Below are positions 42,892 through 43,030 of a stretch of DNA of 43,030 nt, in pieces. Under the pieces are notes generated by a model that saw only the letters and a list, made by a program, of their open reading frames with translations, was not told the origin of the DNA and made no database searches. The translations under genes were made by a program, and so were the position numbers. The first letter of the stretch is position 1. Every line of letters starts with the position of its first letter. Source of the stretch: Candidatus Zhuqueibacterota bacterium (GTDB lineage Bacteria > Zhuqueibacterota > Zhuqueibacteria > Residuimicrobiales > Oceaniaggregativiventaceae); NCBI GenBank assembly GCA_014728085.1, contig WJMF01000119.1, positions 1-43,030 of the forward strand, given 5' to 3'.

Positions 42892-43030
42892 ATGGTACGT
42901 TTACTTTATTTGTTGTCTGTGATTCTGATAATGACAGCGTGTCAGGAGAAGGATCAGACCGATGTCAGCATTCAGGAGCTGGCCGAATTTAAAAAATCTG
43001 CAGATCGCCAGGTCTGGGGGGATACCGACA
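42892..43030 (+). CDS. Lipoprotein, 3'-truncated by the window end
   Basis: ATG at 42892 with GAGGAG eight nt upstream. The 46 visible residues begin with a lipoprotein signal: MVRLLYLLSVILIMTAC, with Cys17 after the lipobox-like MTA. An Asp/Glu/Gln-rich linker follows (QEKDQTDVS). Asp is not at +2, so outer-membrane sorting would be expected under the E. coli rule. No domain can be recognised in the visible part. Confidence 0.75.
   Translation, partial: MVRLLYLLSVILIMTACQEKDQTDVSIQELAEFKKSADRQVWGDTD

Noticed and set aside
1-43030. CRISPR array, prophage or IS element
   Set aside because: No regularly spaced direct repeats, cas genes, integrase or transposase frames were seen on either strand; only the small inverted-repeat element at 34441-34654 looks mobile.

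Overview
This window looks like chromosomal core and near-core sequence from an obligately or facultatively anaerobic, Gram-negative-type bacterium. G+C is moderate to low, roughly the mid 40s by eye. The anaerobic signs are a single-chain pyruvate:ferredoxin oxidoreductase and a class III (NrdD/NrdG) ribonucleotide reductase. The Gram-negative signs are a beta-barrel outer-membrane-type protein, HflK/HflC and a lipoprotein. The EF-G has the signature of the spd/mitochondrial EFG1 type known from spirochaetes, planctomycetes and delta-proteobacteria, so a deep-branching or FCB/delta-like lineage is plausible, but I cannot assign a taxon. No prophage, IS transposase, CRISPR array or rRNA is visible.

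Layout. 1-1.5 kb: end of an outer-membrane barrel gene with DnaA-box-like sequences in its 5' part, then a C-rich structured small RNA candidate and tRNA-Arg(TCG). 1.7-6.3 kb: orphan P-loop ATPase, EF-G, CDP-alcohol phosphatidyltransferase and a HAD phosphatase. 6.5-11.2 kb: pyruvate:ferredoxin oxidoreductase and a dihydroorotate-dehydrogenase-like protein without the usual catalytic Cys. 11.6-13.5 kb: Tat-type sulfatase coupled to a small membrane protein. 13.8-16.6 kb: tight four-gene operon of a PduL-type phosphotransacylase, Ogt, a NUDT22-like Nudix protein and an SSB-like protein. 16.6-21.1 kb (minus): RtcB RNA ligase with archease, and GpmI with a shortened, degenerate ApgM-like paralogue.

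21.2-31.3 kb: PAS histidine kinase, then a minus-strand block. That block holds galU and a five-gene run of FakA-DegV fusion, PlsY, RNase Z, DMT transporter and GAF/HD-GYP. Fatty-acid kinase next to PlsY suggests a direct route from exogenous fatty acid to acyl-phosphate to lysophosphatidate. 31.5-34.4 kb: SDR plus FAD-dependent oxidoreductase pair. 34.4-34.7 kb: a 214-bp MITE-like inverted-repeat element between convergent genes. 34.7-36.6 kb: hflK-hflC. 36.8-38.4 kb: tandem-domain GT2. 38.5-42.7 kb: nrdD, a thioredoxin-fold redoxin and nrdG, preceded by a promoter overlapped by two NrdR-box-like sequences. The window ends inside a lipoprotein gene.

Several genes have promoters of the form TTGNNN-16/17-TATATT or TATTTT, suggesting a housekeeping sigma-70-like preference. 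Annotation rests on reading motifs by eye; no database search was possible.
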